Assembly: GCA_002368155.1 (NCBI GenBank)
Contig: AP018180.1
Location: 7,930,561-7,994,560, forward strand
Length of the DNA: 64,000 bases
Source of the DNA: Nostoc carneum NIES-2107
Lineage (GTDB): Bacteria; Cyanobacteriota; Cyanobacteriia; Cyanobacteriales; Nostocaceae
Reading direction: 5' to 3'
Positions 1 to 9,950 of this stretch are shown in pieces. Made by a program: the position numbers and the translations under genes. The notes beneath the pieces were generated by a model, which was not told the origin of the DNA, ran no database searches, and was given only the letters and a program-made list of their open reading frames with translations. Position 1 is the first letter of the stretch. Each line of letters starts with the position of its first letter.

Positions 1-281
1 TCGCCAACTTTACCATGTACTTTAGTAGCAATTACAACTTGATCTCGTTGAGCAAAGTCTTTCAAGGCGCGCCCAACAATTTCTTCGCTCGCACCCAAGG
101 AATAGACATCGGCGGTATCAAAGAAGTTAATTCCCAAATCCAAAGCCAGTTTGATAAATGGGCGACTTTCTTCTTCTTCTAATACCCATTCGCGTAATTT
201 CCGAGAGCCATAAGTCATCGTACCAAGGGTAATACGCGATACTTTTAGTCCAGTTTTGCCAAGATTTACATATTTGGTCAT
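1..281 (-). CDS. Aldo/keto reductase, N-terminal part (runs off window)
   Basis: The first 93 residues of a minus-strand gene start at an ATG at 281 and stay open to the window edge. The start (MTKYVNLGKTGLKVS) followed by LGINFFDTADVYSLGASEE and VVIATKVHGKVG is the usual beginning of an NADPH-dependent aldo/keto reductase (TIM barrel). The Asp and Tyr of the catalytic tetrad lie in FFDTADVY and the Lys in IATK. These are soluble oxidoreductases acting on aldehydes or ketones; the substrate cannot be told. The C-terminal two thirds lie outside the window. Confidence 0.85.
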   Translation of the reverse strand, partial: MTKYVNLGKTGLKVSRITLGTMTYGSRKLREWVLEEEESRPFIKLALDLGINFFDTADVYSLGASEEIVGRALKDFAQRDQVVIATKVHGKVG

Positions 282-1244
282 ACTGTCTGCTCTACTTTTT
301 GTTGAAATGCTGAATAACGTTGTGTGCGATTTTGCTATAGCCTTTTAACCATGATTTCCCTAAAGAATTGCAGGGCTATAAGCATGACTTTGCAAAAGCT
401 AGTATCTATACTACTGTAAATCAATCGATTTATCGGAGTTAGTAGCTACAAGATTAAGAATTGCATATAAATGAGAAATAGGGAACAGTTAATCACGAAA
501 TGCTTGATAGAAGCGGCTTTTGGCAAACTATCCTAAAGATGTAGAGCGATCGCACTCCGCATCGAATCGAAACAGAACCTCAGGAGCATAGTGAAAACTG
601 TCTCTAATGTGCAAATTTAAAGATAAATTCTATAGCATAATCCGGTTAGGCTATAGAATTAGCGTATATTAAAATTAATCTAGCTATAATAAACTAAATA
701 TAAGTTTTTATTAGTGTTAAATAAAATACATATCACAGTAGAGACTAAAACTTTAATATATCGGTCTAACCATAAAACACAAGATTAGCTACAGAGAACG
801 AATGTATCTCATTATTCTGCATAAATATTTAATAATATATGTTCTCTAAATATAAAAATAAGACTTTAGTTGATTGAAATTAGCTATGCTAATATTTAGA
901 TAATCTAATGTTAATCAGATAATATTAGTTTTTCTCATTTTAGTGAGTTACATCTCCTTGTGTTGAGGGGCTAGAGGTGATGATGTACCTCATGCATATC
1001 TTTGGGAAAATACAGGATGCATCAGAGTAGTTACTGTTTTTATTGCAAATGCTATTGGGTTAGTCCTGTTTTGTAGCTTTTCAGCAATTAATTCCCATAA
1101 ACTTTGTCTTTCACTATTTAGAAAGATAGGTAGAAACTAGAAAGCAAAATGCCTAAGTAATGAAAATAGGAGATAGGAAGAAAATAACACTCCTAATTTC
1201 TCACTATTAGCTATTTTGTAATCATCTTCAACACTAGGAGAAGC
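282..1244. other. AT-rich intergenic region, no gene seen
   Basis: About 960 bases between divergent genes. It is strongly AT-rich with several TATAAT-like words and one GCGATCGC site near 550. I see no convincing coding frame, RNA gene or long repeat. It presumably carries the promoter of the nifE-like gene, which has a clear AGGAG Shine-Dalgarno sequence just before its ATG. Confidence 0.5.
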
Positions 1245-2657
1245 ATGAAAAATACTCAAGTAGTCATTAACGAAACACTTAGCGAAACAGTTTGCAAAGC
1301 TAACCAGAAAAAACTACATGCTAAGAAAAAACTCACTTGCAACAAACCACCACAACCAGGTTCAACCCAAGGAAATTGTCCTTTTGATGGTGCAATGGTT
1401 TCTGTAGGCGCTATTACTGATGCTGTTCATTTAGTACATGGTGCTGTTTCTTGTACTCACAATCCTTGGGCAACTCATGGTAGCCTTTCATCAGACTCGC
1501 AGTTATACCAAACTGCTTTTACTACTGATTTTAGTGAGGGTAATATCGTTTTTGGCGGAGAAAAGAAACTCTATAAAGCGATTGTAGATGTTGCTCAACG
1601 CTATCATCCGGCTGCTATTTTCGTTTATGCAACTTGCTTGTCTGCTTTGATTGGTGATGATATTGAAAGCGTCTGTCAACTAGCTAAACAACAAATTAAT
1701 ATTCCCGTTATCTATGTCAATGCGCCGGGATTTATTGGGAGTAAAAATTTAGGTAATCGCATCGGTAATGAAGTTTTATTAAATGCTGTCATTGGCACAG
1801 CCGAACCTGAATTTACCACACCATTCGATATTAATATTGTTGGTGACTATAACGTTGCAGGTGAAACTTGGAATATCTTACCCTTATTTCAAAAAATGGG
1901 GATTCGGGTTCTTGCCAAAATTACAGGTGATGCGCGTTATCAAGAAGTTTGTTATGCTCATCGTGCTAAATTAAATGTAGTTCTTTGCTCAAATGTAGCT
2001 ATCCAAATGGCACAAACTATGGCAGAATGCTATGGAATTCCTTATATTGAAGAATCTTTTTATGGTGCGGCTAACTTAAACAATTGCTTGCGGAATATTG
2101 CAACACAATTAAGTATCTCTTTGGGAGATAATATTGTTGCTCATGAATTGCAAGAACGTACAGAAAAGTTAATTGCTCAAGAAAATGCTGCTCTCGATAT
2201 TGCTTTAGCTCCTTACCTTGCTGATTTAAAAGGAAAGCGCATTCTGCTTTCTACAGGTGGTGTCAAAAGTTGGTCGTTGATATTAGCTGCCCAAGACTTA
2301 GGAATGGAAGTTATTGCAGCTACAGATGGCAAAACAACAGAAGAGGAGAAAGCTAAAATTAAACAATCTCTTGGTACAGATGGAATGCTGTTGTCTGATA
2401 CAACTCCCCCAGCAATATTAAAGGTGTTAAACCAAACCAAAGCTGATATTTTAATTACTGGGGCTGGCAATAAATATACAGCACTCAAAACGCGAATTCC
2501 TTTTTTAGACATTAACCATGAACGTCATCATGCTTATGCTGGTTACGCAGGTTTGGTAGTATTAGCACGTGAATTACATGAAGCTTTGTATAGTCCTATA
2601 TGGCAGCAAATTACCAAATCTGCTCCTTGGGATGACAAAATCAGTTATCAGCTATAG
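1245..2657 (+). CDS. Orphan NifE-like nitrogenase cofactor scaffold paralogue
   Basis: A 470-residue protein of the nitrogenase component 1 superfamily, closest by eye to NifE/VnfE. NifE forms a scaffold with NifN on which the FeMo cofactor is finished. Family landmarks are present: PGSTQGNCPFDGAM with a conserved Cys, HLVHGAVSC, FGGEKKLYKAI, VYATCLSALIGDDI, IEESFYGA, LSTGGVKSW and the C-terminal FLDINHERHHAYAGYAG. The start has an AGGAG ribosome-binding site. No nifN, nifD/K or vnf gene is nearby, so it is an orphan. Where common NifE proteins read CAGNSW this one reads CTHNPW, so it may be a diverged paralogue. VnfE is the main alternative. Confidence 0.8.
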   Translation: MKNTQVVINETLSETVCKANQKKLHAKKKLTCNKPPQPGSTQGNCPFDGAMVSVGAITDAVHLVHGAVSCTHNPWATHGSLSSDSQLYQTAFTTDFSEGNIVFGGEKKLYKAIVDVAQRYHPAAIFVYATCLSALIGDDIESVCQLAKQQINIPVIYVNAPGFIGSKNLGNRIGNEVLLNAVIGTAEPEFTTPFDINIVGDYNVAGETWNILPLFQKMGIRVLAKITGDARYQEVCYAHRAKLNVVLCSNVAIQMAQTMAECYGIPYIEESFYGAANLNNCLRNIATQLSISLGDNIVAHELQERTEKLIAQENAALDIALAPYLADLKGKRILLSTGGVKSWSLILAAQDLGMEVIAATDGKTTEEEKAKIKQSLGTDGMLLSDTTPPAILKVLNQTKADILITGAGNKYTALKTRIPFLDINHERHHAYAGYAGLVVLARELHEALYSPIWQQITKSAPWDDKISYQL

Positions 2658-2693
2658 GTAAAAGTTTCTCCTGTACAGTTAGGTGTCATGAAT

Positions 2694-2735
2694 CATCTCC
2701 TATGTACCTGTTGGTTAGTGGGAGATGTTTTTTTA
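2694..2735 (+). terminator. Rho-independent terminator after the nifE-like gene
   Basis: CATCTCC at 2694-2700 pairs with GGAGATG at 2721-2727 and is followed by a run of seven T. It lies 37 bases after the stop codon of the nifE-like gene. Confidence 0.75.
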
Positions 2736-2769
2736 TAGAAGCCAGGTTTTTATAAAATAAAAGATAATT

Positions 2770-2844
2770 GTAGGTTGGGTAGAGCGATAGCGAAACCCAA
2801 CATTTCCGCGAGAATGTTTGTTTTCGTTACTCAACCCAACCTAC
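2770..2844. repeat. Inverted repeat between convergent genes
   Basis: GTAGGTTGGGT at 2770-2780 is exactly inverted at 2834-2844. This is a common Nostocales interspersed repeat. It sits between convergent genes, with a second weaker inverted repeat (TTTTAGATTTTAGATT / AATCCAAAATCTAAAA) at about 2880-2930 next to the end of the MFS gene. Confidence 0.6.
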
Positions 2845-2935
2845 TGAACCTTATTGAAATAACAGCTACTTTTTCACCAAATTTTAGATTTTAGATTGAG
2901 TATATTTTAATCAAAATCCAAAATCTAAAATTAAT

Positions 2936-4207
2936 TTATCGCTCTATCCAACGTCTCACAGTTGCCAATTGTGTAGAGAACCATAACGCACCTAAAATGC
3001 TTATACTACCACAGACAATTAAGGCATGAGTCGCACCAAATTTGTCAGCTAAAGTTCCAGCTAGCAAATTTCCAAAGGGGATTGTACCCACTGTTGCTAA
3101 AGCATAAAAACTCATAACTCTTCCTCGCTTATCCTCAGCAACTAGGGTTTGAATAATCATATTGCTACTCGTAATTTGTAGGATGCTAAAGCAGCCTGTA
3201 AACACAAGTATGATAATGGAAAGTTCAACTTGACGCGATAGTGAAAAGGATATCAGACTTAAACCGATCGCAACTTGAGATACTACAATTACACGCTCTA
3301 AGCCTCCAATCCCTCGCCGCATACTTAAATACACACAAGCCAACAACGATCCAATCGGCGCTGAGGTGCTGAGGTGTGCCATTGTAGTTGCATCTCCATT
3401 TAAAACCTTAGCTGCAAAAACAGGCATAAGTGCAATATGAGACATCCCCACTAAACCATTTAAAGTCAGCATGAGTAACATAACTTTAATGGCGTAGAAT
3501 TGGCAAACATATTCAAATCCCTCCCATAATTTCAGCAAAGTATCTCTAATACCGCTAAGGGCTTCCATCGGTCTGACTGGTAGCCGCATTGCTAGTATGG
3601 TGAGGATAGCAGGGATATAGCTAAGGGTATCGTAGAGAAAACAGTATTCTACCCCTAAAGTAGCTATCAAAATCCCGCCCATAGCAGGCCCCAATACTAA
3701 AGAAGAACTTAACATTACTGAATTTAGCGCGATCGCATTACTCCAATCAGCGCGATCGTCTACGGTTTCAGTAACGATTGTATGACGCACGGGCATATCT
3801 AAGCCCTTCAGCAAACCATTGAGAACACTCAGTACCAATAGGCTAGGAAAAGTAATCCATTTAGTAAAAGTCAGAATTGTTAACGCCAAGGAAACGCTAA
3901 TTCCCAATATCTGCACCAACATTAACAAGTCACGACGACTCCAGCGATCGGATAATATCCCCGAAAAGGGAATCAGTAATAACGTAGGTAAAAATTGAAC
4001 AAACCCTGCAACCCCCAACAACCAAGCAGACTTAGTCAAATCGTATACCAGCCAAGGAATAGTTAACTGCTGGGTCATAAATGTCCCAGACATTGATAGT
4101 AACTGTCCTCCAAAAAACAGGCGAAAATTACGCCAGCGTAAGGCAGGTAAATAATGGTACGTGATGTTACTAATGCTTTCCCCGAATTGTCTATGCCAAA
4201 TTTTCAT
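2936..4207 (-). CDS. MFS transporter (Enterobactin exporter EntS/DUF894-like)
   Basis: A 423-residue membrane protein with about 12 hydrophobic segments. It starts with LRWRNFRLFFGGQLLSMSGTFMTQ, typical of MFS_3 (DUF894/EntS-like) efflux proteins, and has the loop motif GILSDRWSRRDLLM between TM2 and TM3, plus a second, GTLADKFGATHALIV, in the C-terminal half. Such proteins export small molecules across the inner membrane with proton exchange; the substrate is unknown. It is convergent with the nifE-like gene and divergent from the dioxygenase gene, so it appears to be a single-gene unit. Confidence 0.85.
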   Translation of the reverse strand: MKIWHRQFGESISNITYHYLPALRWRNFRLFFGGQLLSMSGTFMTQQLTIPWLVYDLTKSAWLLGVAGFVQFLPTLLLIPFSGILSDRWSRRDLLMLVQILGISVSLALTILTFTKWITFPSLLVLSVLNGLLKGLDMPVRHTIVTETVDDRADWSNAIALNSVMLSSSLVLGPAMGGILIATLGVEYCFLYDTLSYIPAILTILAMRLPVRPMEALSGIRDTLLKLWEGFEYVCQFYAIKVMLLMLTLNGLVGMSHIALMPVFAAKVLNGDATTMAHLSTSAPIGSLLACVYLSMRRGIGGLERVIVVSQVAIGLSLISFSLSRQVELSIIILVFTGCFSILQITSSNMIIQTLVAEDKRGRVMSFYALATVGTIPFGNLLAGTLADKFGATHALIVCGSISILGALWFSTQLATVRRWIER

Positions 4208-4529
4208 GAGGAAAATTTCATTATGGTCTACTAATAATTAGATTAACTAATGATAGTAAAATAATCACTATTTGCTTGTCTGTCAGCCCTAACACGTTTG
4301 CCTACTGGATATTAGCAGAGAAAAATATAGACCAGAGTTTCTATGCAAATATAGAAAATTCCTATTTAGTGACCGCATACTACGTTAAATCTATCGGAAT
4401 ACTGTATGATATTCTCAGTTATGCTCCCAGGATAGGAAAGTTGCTAGTAAATATTGGGTATCGGCAACATTTCTCAGGAAATAGGCGAGTGTGAACACCT
4501 CCTGACAGATAAAACTCTGGAGAATCTTC
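4208..4529. other. Divergent promoter region, MFS and TauD genes
   Basis: About 320 bases between divergent genes. A short TTG-started frame (4276-4494) exists, but its composition and lack of a ribosome-binding site do not support a gene. The region probably holds the promoter of the sulfur-scavenging genes to the right. Confidence 0.4.
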
Positions 4530-5498
4530 ATGGGCTATAAACATATAGAAGTTAAACAGGTAGCTGGTTTCATCGGTGCAGAAATCGGCGGTGTAGACCT
4601 TTCCCGCTCTCTTTCTGACGAGCAAGTCCAAGAAATTCGCAAAGCATTATTAAAGTGGAAAGTCTTATTCTTTCGTAATCAGAACATCGATCATGCTGCC
4701 CAGGTCGAGTTCACATCTCGTTTTGGCGAAGTAACTTTCGCTCATCCCTTGGGAGAACCAGAACCAGTTCCCGGATTTCCTCAACTCAAACCTGTAGATC
4801 GTAAGCTTTATGAACGCCAGTATGGTTTCCGCACTGGTGGCCCTTGGCACACAGATGTCACAGCAGCTATTAACCCACCAGCCGCGTCAGTTTTACGCGC
4901 AGTGACTGTTCCTAGTTTTGGTGGTGATACCCAGTGGAGTAACCTTGTTGCTGCCTATGAAGGACTCTCAGCACCTCTGCGCGCCCTTGCAGATACATTA
5001 AAAGCGGAACATCGCTTCAATGGGAGGGGATATGAAACCCGCGACAACAAATTTAATGAGCGCATTGCGGTTAATCCCCTAGTTTCCATTCACCCAGTGG
5101 TCAGAGTTCATCCTGAGACTGGTGAACGTGCTTTGTTTGTTAACCCTGGCTTTGTCTCCCAGATTGTGAATGTGTCTCCAGACGAGAGCAAGTATTTACT
5201 AGAGTTGTTCTTTAAGCAAGTCACTAAACCTGCTTACACCGCCCGCTTCCGTTGGAACAACGGTGATATAGCTTTCTGGGACAACCGCGCCACGGTGCAT
5301 TTAGCTCCCCAAGATTTGGATCATTTGGATGTGGAACGTCTGCTTTATCGCACCACCATCACAGGTGATGTTCCTGTAGGTGTTGATGGTTCTCGTTCCG
5401 AAGTGGTTCATGGTGAAGCCTTCAGCGCTGAAGTACCAAGTGTATTCAAGCAAAAAGCTGGGTCTGTGGCAGCACAACCAGCGCTTTCATCAAACTAA
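4530..5498 (+). CDS. TauD/AtsK-type 2-oxoglutarate-dependent dioxygenase
   Basis: A 322-residue TauD/TfdA-family Fe(II)/2-oxoglutarate dioxygenase. The iron triad is His107 and Asp109 in GPWHTDV and His257 in RATVHLAP; Arg273 in LYRTTI would bind 2-oxoglutarate. The family hydroxylates the carbon next to a sulfonate or sulfate ester, releasing sulfite or sulfate. The closest feel is the AtsK alkylsulfatase/TauD branch, and a sulfatase and a sulfonate-type binding protein are neighbours. CTGGAGAA precedes the ATG. It reads in the same direction as a second, divergent family member. Exact substrate unknown. Confidence 0.85.
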   Translation: MGYKHIEVKQVAGFIGAEIGGVDLSRSLSDEQVQEIRKALLKWKVLFFRNQNIDHAAQVEFTSRFGEVTFAHPLGEPEPVPGFPQLKPVDRKLYERQYGFRTGGPWHTDVTAAINPPAASVLRAVTVPSFGGDTQWSNLVAAYEGLSAPLRALADTLKAEHRFNGRGYETRDNKFNERIAVNPLVSIHPVVRVHPETGERALFVNPGFVSQIVNVSPDESKYLLELFFKQVTKPAYTARFRWNNGDIAFWDNRATVHLAPQDLDHLDVERLLYRTTITGDVPVGVDGSRSEVVHGEAFSAEVPSVFKQKAGSVAAQPALSSN

Positions 5499-5766
5499 GT
5501 TTTGATATCATGTCCGTTTGAGGACTTATCATATCTGTGAAGGTCGGTAATGGGTAATAGGTAATGGGTCATGGTCAAGAAAAATACAGTTTCCCAATTC
5601 CCAATTCCCAACAAGACCAACTATATCGTAAGTAATTAGCCGGACTTGATATGAGTTATGAGTGCTGAGTAAATTTAAAACTACTCAGTACTGATGAACG
5701 CAGATATAAACCCTTGTAGCTCTACAAGGGTGGCTTTGCATAACCTAAATCTCAGGATAATAAATC
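5499..5766. repeat. Short tandem GGTAATGGGTAAT / CCCAATTCCCAATT repeats
   Basis: The spacer between the two dioxygenase genes contains short tandemly repeated words of the STRR type (GGTAATGGGTAATA around 5546-5572 and CCCAATTCCCAATTCCCAA around 5592-5611), typical of heterocystous cyanobacteria. No gene is seen. Confidence 0.6.
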
Positions 5767-6651
5767 ATGACACTCACAGCTAGCAGGATTGATATTACAC
5801 CTACAGACGCGGCTCTTGGTGCGGTAATTACTGGAATTGATGTTAGTAGTGCTGTAGAACCAGAAGTAATTTTACAACTAAAGCAAGCATGGCGCGATCG
5901 CTACATCCTCATCTTTAAAAACCAGACATTAAATGACCAGCAGTTGTTAGAGTTTGCCAACTTCTTTGGCGATATTCTCCAACAACCTGCTTACATCCGC
6001 AAAGGGGAGACAGAAGAATATCTACCGCCTCTAGTTCTGACTCTCGCAAATGCTGCTCCTGAAGAAAGTTCAGTTAATATCCGACCGAACTATCGAGAAC
6101 TTTTACCCCATATCGATCACTACTGGCTACCTGTACCCTCTAGCGGCTCTTTCCTTTATGCAGTAGAAGTACCTGAGAATGGCCCAGATACCTATTGGGT
6201 GAACTTGGCTCAAGCTTACGAAGAGTTAGATGATGCTACCAAACAGCAAATTGCTGGTTTGAAAATTCGTTACCTCAATTTCTATGGCAGTAGGGATCGA
6301 GATGAATATGGTAACCCGAAATATGCAGCAGGTCGCGCTGTTGAACCAGGCGAAAGAGTAGCAATTCATCCTCTGGTTCGTACCCATCCAGATACAGGTA
6401 AAAAGATTCTCTTCTTTAATGCAGCTAGCGATGTAGACATCGTAGATTATGACCATGTAGAAGGCGCAAAACTAGTTGCAAAATTGCAAGAGCATATCAA
6501 ACAACCCCGATTTGCTTATCGTCACCAATGGAGTAAGGGCGACTTGCTGTATTGGGATAACCAAGCAACTGCTCACTATCGCCCTGAATTTGAGGCCAAT
6601 GCTACCCGTATTCTCAAACGAGTCAGCCTTCGAGGTAGCCGTCCTTTCTAA
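5767..6651 (+). CDS. Second TauD-family dioxygenase, divergent
   Basis: A 294-residue TauD/TfdA-family dioxygenase. Iron ligands are His115 and Asp117 in LLPHIDHYW and His270 in ATAHYRP; Arg281 or Arg285 is the likely 2-oxoglutarate Arg. It shares the VAIHPLVRTHPDTG block with the upstream enzyme but differs strongly elsewhere, so it probably handles a different organosulfur or carboxylated substrate. It is followed closely by the sulfonate-type binding protein, which argues for one uptake-and-cleavage pathway. It is cytosolic, with no signal peptide. Confidence 0.8.
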   Translation: MTLTASRIDITPTDAALGAVITGIDVSSAVEPEVILQLKQAWRDRYILIFKNQTLNDQQLLEFANFFGDILQQPAYIRKGETEEYLPPLVLTLANAAPEESSVNIRPNYRELLPHIDHYWLPVPSSGSFLYAVEVPENGPDTYWVNLAQAYEELDDATKQQIAGLKIRYLNFYGSRDRDEYGNPKYAAGRAVEPGERVAIHPLVRTHPDTGKKILFFNAASDVDIVDYDHVEGAKLVAKLQEHIKQPRFAYRHQWSKGDLLYWDNQATAHYRPEFEANATRILKRVSLRGSRPF

Positions 6652-6748
6652 AGATTTAGCAATCTAAACATAGAGAGCGAAATGCGATCGTTGATTGTTG
6701 ACTGTTAACATTCAACGGTCAACAGTCAACACCACGGAATTGAAAACC

Positions 6749-7828
6749 ATGATTAAACCTTATGTCCGGAAACGATTAATTTCCCGGCGAGATTTGCTTT
6801 ACGCCTTGTATGGGTTTACCTCTTTCGCTACATTGGTAGGCTGTGGGGCAAATGCTGGTAGTGGTGACAAGAATACGACAAGTAATAATAACAATGCTAT
6901 TGGCAGTAATAGCAGTAATAACAAGCCTAAACTTATTCGTCTTGGCTTCACATCATTTGGCGATTTGACAAGAGAAAAAGGTGTCATCGAAAAGCGTTTA
7001 GCTCCTTTGGGAATCGGTGTTAGCTGGACAAAATTTATTTCCGGGCCGCCTCTATTAGAAGCTTTAAGTGTGGGTAGTATTGATGGGGGATCAGTTGGAG
7101 AAACACCGCCTATATTTGCTCAGGCTGCTGGTAATAATCTGGTTTACCTAGTGAATATTCCAGCAGGTACGGGAGAAAGCTATGGGATTATTGTGCCAAA
7201 GGATTCTCCTATTAAAAAGGTAGAGGATTTGAAAGGTAAAAAAGTTGCTTACGCTAGAGGAACAGCACTCACTTATTTTTTGGCGAAAGCGCTAGAAGAA
7301 GTAGGGTTAAAGTTTAACGATGTTCAAGGTGTGAATTTAACCGTTTCTGATGGACGAGCCGCATTTTTGAACAAAACAGTTGATGCTTATATAGCGATTG
7401 ATCCGACATTAATCAAGTTTCAAAAAGAGGGAACAATCCGAGTACTGCGAGATGCTCAGGGAATTAAAACACCAGGCTCTTTTTATCTAGCTGCGAGGGA
7501 TTTTGCTAGCAATAATCTTGACATCTTTAAAGCAATTCTCGAAGAATATTATCAAGTTGGAGAATGGGCAAATCAAAATAGACGTGCTGCGGCTGAAATT
7601 TTGGCTCCGAACTTAAAGATTGATGTGGAAATGATGGAAACAATGCTGTCTCGGCGTAAGTACGATATGCAACCTATTAATGAGCAAGTACTGCGAGATC
7701 AACAGCAGGTAGCTGATTTGTTGTACCAGTTACAAATTGTGCCAAAACAAGTTGATGTTAAGCAAGCAACTCTCACATCTGGGCAGTATGCAGCAATCAT
7801 ACCGGAGAGTATCAAAAATAAGGCTTGA
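6749..7828 (+). CDS. Sulfonate/nitrate/taurine-type ABC substrate-binding lipoprotein
   Basis: I take the ATG at 6749 rather than the upstream TTG, because the extra stretch is made of short repeats (CAACGGTCAACAGTCAAC). The 359-residue protein begins with a twin-arginine-like signal (RKRLISRRDLLYALYG) and a lipobox LVGC, so it is probably a lipid-anchored periplasmic protein. The rest matches SsuA/TauA-type (NMT1) binding proteins: IRLGFTSFGDL, SVGSIDGGSVGETPPIFA, VPKDSPIKKVEDLKGKKVAY. It would deliver alkanesulfonates or similar compounds. No SsuB or SsuC gene is in the window, so permease and ATPase must be encoded elsewhere. Confidence 0.85.
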   Translation: MIKPYVRKRLISRRDLLYALYGFTSFATLVGCGANAGSGDKNTTSNNNNAIGSNSSNNKPKLIRLGFTSFGDLTREKGVIEKRLAPLGIGVSWTKFISGPPLLEALSVGSIDGGSVGETPPIFAQAAGNNLVYLVNIPAGTGESYGIIVPKDSPIKKVEDLKGKKVAYARGTALTYFLAKALEEVGLKFNDVQGVNLTVSDGRAAFLNKTVDAYIAIDPTLIKFQKEGTIRVLRDAQGIKTPGSFYLAARDFASNNLDIFKAILEEYYQVGEWANQNRRAAAEILAPNLKIDVEMMETMLSRRKYDMQPINEQVLRDQQQVADLLYQLQIVPKQVDVKQATLTSGQYAAIIPESIKNKA

Positions 7829-8113
7829 TGAGTGCGATCGCACTTATTGGGCTAAACATGAATTAGGGTTCTTGAAAACATAGGAGACTGCGGAAAAAAC
7901 AGCATAACATATACCACATAGCTGATATCTTCTTTTACTGACAGCTATTGCTTTTTTTTCCTGAATATGGGATTTTTATGTTAATAAATACGGTTTGTTG
8001 ACCAAATTATCGTAGTTTAAATCTGGCAACCAGTCAGCAACAGACTATATTATTTGGTTGCTTGTTAGTGGTAATTTGACCCTTTAACTTAAACCCCCAG
8101 ATAAAAATCCAAA
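7829..8113. other. Intergenic region before oppA-like gene
   Basis: About 285 AT-rich bases with one GTGCGATCGCAC site (HIP1) just after the previous stop codon. No recognisable RNA, terminator with a clean T-run, or ORF was seen. Confidence 0.4.
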
Positions 8114-9868
8114 ATGTGCATGTTCAATAAATTCAGTAAGGGTCAGATTCTTGCTCAAACTTTACTGAGCATTTTGTTGTTAACTGCTTGTTCTTCCCCA
8201 AGTCCTCAGTCTCCAACTGCTTCTACTCCCAGCACTTCTACGCCAACAGCAGCTAACGATACTTTAAAGCTTCTGTATTGGCAAGCACCAACTATTTTAA
8301 ATCCCCATCTAGCTCAAGGTAGCAAAGACTTTGAAGCTAGTCGCATTACTTATGAACCTCTAGCCAGCTTCGATAAAGAGGGTAAATTAGTTCCTTTTCT
8401 CGCAGCAGAAATCCCCTCTGTAGAAAATGGTGGGGTAGCAAAAGATGGTAAATCAGTGACTTGGAAACTCAAACAGGGGGTTAAATGGTCTGATGGTAAA
8501 CCTTTTACGGCTGCGGATGTAGTTTTTACCTACCAATTTGTGAGTAATTCAGCTGTAGGTGCAACCACTAGTGCTAATTATCAAGCTATCAAAAGCGTCG
8601 AACCTGTAGACGACTATACTGTGAAAATTAATTTCCAAGAATCTAACCCAGCTTGGTCATTACCGTTTGTTGGTTCTAATGGGCCAATCCTCCCCCGTCA
8701 TATTTTCGAGAAATATAACGGTAGTAACGCCAGAGAAGCACCAGCTAATTTACTTCCTGTAGCCACTGGCCCCTATAAAGTGGTGGAATTTAAGCCTGGT
8801 GATATTGTTATTTATGAAGCAAATTCCTTTTTCCGCGAAGCCAATAAACCTTTCTTTAAACGAGTAGAACTCAAAGGTGGTGGGGATGCAGTTTCAGCCG
8901 CTAGAGCAGTATTGCAAACTGGAGATGTAGATTTTGCTTGGAACCTCCAAGTAGAAGCGCCAATTCTTAAGCAATTGGAAGCAGCCGGAAAAGGTAGATT
9001 AGATATCAGCTTTGGCTCGTTTTTAGAACGAATTGCGATTAATCAAACTGACCCTAACAAAGAAACTAAAGAGGGCGAACGCTCCAGTATAGAGTTTCCC
9101 CATCCTTTTTTTAAAGACTTAAAAGTGCGTCAAGCTTTTAACTATGCTATCGACCGTAACACGATTAATCAACAGTTATATGGTCAAACTGGTCGTGCTG
9201 TCACAAATATTTTGGTAGCGCCAGCTATTTATAATTCACCCAATACTAAATATGAATTTGATTTAAAAAAAGCTGCTAGTTTGTTAGATGAAGCTGGATG
9301 GAAAGATAGCAACGGTAATGGTACTCGTGATAAAAATGGTGTAGAACTCAAGGTTTTATTTCAAACTTCTGTTAACCCAGTACGGCAGAAAACTCAGGAA
9401 ATTGTAAAACAATCACTCACTTCTATTGGTGTCGGAGTAGAACTTAAGAGTATTGATTCCAGTATTTTCTTTTCTGGCGATCCTGCTAATCCAGATACAT
9501 TAGCCCGCTTTCAGGCTGATTTACAAATGTTTAGTGGTGGTAATAGCAACCCCGATCCGGGTACTTATCTTAAGGCTTGGACTTGTGATGAAATTCCGCA
9601 AAAGAAAAATAATTGGTCAAAATCAAATAGTTCGCGTTACTGTAACCCTGAATATGACAAGCTGTGGAAGCAGTCTAATACTGAATTAAATCCCGAAAAA
9701 CGGCGACAATTAATTATTCAGATGAATGATTTGCTAATTAAAAACCAAGCTGTAATTCCTCTGATTTCTCGCGCCAATGTGAATGGAGTTAGTAATAGAA
9801 TTACTGGAGTCGATGTAACTCCTTGGGACGATCGCACTTGGAATATTAAAGATTGGCGTGTGAAATAA
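8114..9868 (+). CDS. Peptide/nickel-type (family 5) ABC substrate-binding lipoprotein
   Basis: A 584-residue protein with a short signal peptide and a lipobox (LLTACSS), then a Ser/Pro/Thr-rich linker. The mature part is a SBP_bac_5 (DppA/OppA/NikA) domain: YEPLASFDKEGKLVPFLA, VTWKLKQGVKWSDGKPFTAADVVFTYQF, VRQAFNYAIDRNTINQQLYG, IIQMNDLLIKNQAVIPLI. It binds peptides or other small solutes in the periplasm. The matching permease genes lie immediately downstream but on the opposite strand. In the neighbourhood of a sulfatase it may carry sulfate esters; that is inference from position only. Confidence 0.85.
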   Translation: MCMFNKFSKGQILAQTLLSILLLTACSSPSPQSPTASTPSTSTPTAANDTLKLLYWQAPTILNPHLAQGSKDFEASRITYEPLASFDKEGKLVPFLAAEIPSVENGGVAKDGKSVTWKLKQGVKWSDGKPFTAADVVFTYQFVSNSAVGATTSANYQAIKSVEPVDDYTVKINFQESNPAWSLPFVGSNGPILPRHIFEKYNGSNAREAPANLLPVATGPYKVVEFKPGDIVIYEANSFFREANKPFFKRVELKGGGDAVSAARAVLQTGDVDFAWNLQVEAPILKQLEAAGKGRLDISFGSFLERIAINQTDPNKETKEGERSSIEFPHPFFKDLKVRQAFNYAIDRNTINQQLYGQTGRAVTNILVAPAIYNSPNTKYEFDLKKAASLLDEAGWKDSNGNGTRDKNGVELKVLFQTSVNPVRQKTQEIVKQSLTSIGVGVELKSIDSSIFFSGDPANPDTLARFQADLQMFSGGNSNPDPGTYLKAWTCDEIPQKKNNWSKSNSSRYCNPEYDKLWKQSNTELNPEKRRQLIIQMNDLLIKNQAVIPLISRANVNGVSNRITGVDVTPWDDRTWNIKDWRVK

Positions 9869-9950
9869 TATTAATGCAAAATTAATTGTTGATGGTGCGT
9901 TGCGCTGTGCGACAACACACCCTACTCTACATTTAATAATTGCGATGAAT

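Noticed and set aside
4276-4494. 72-codon frame starting at TTG between MFS and TauD genes
   Set aside because: No ribosome-binding site, no protein-like pattern, and it lies in a divergent promoter region.
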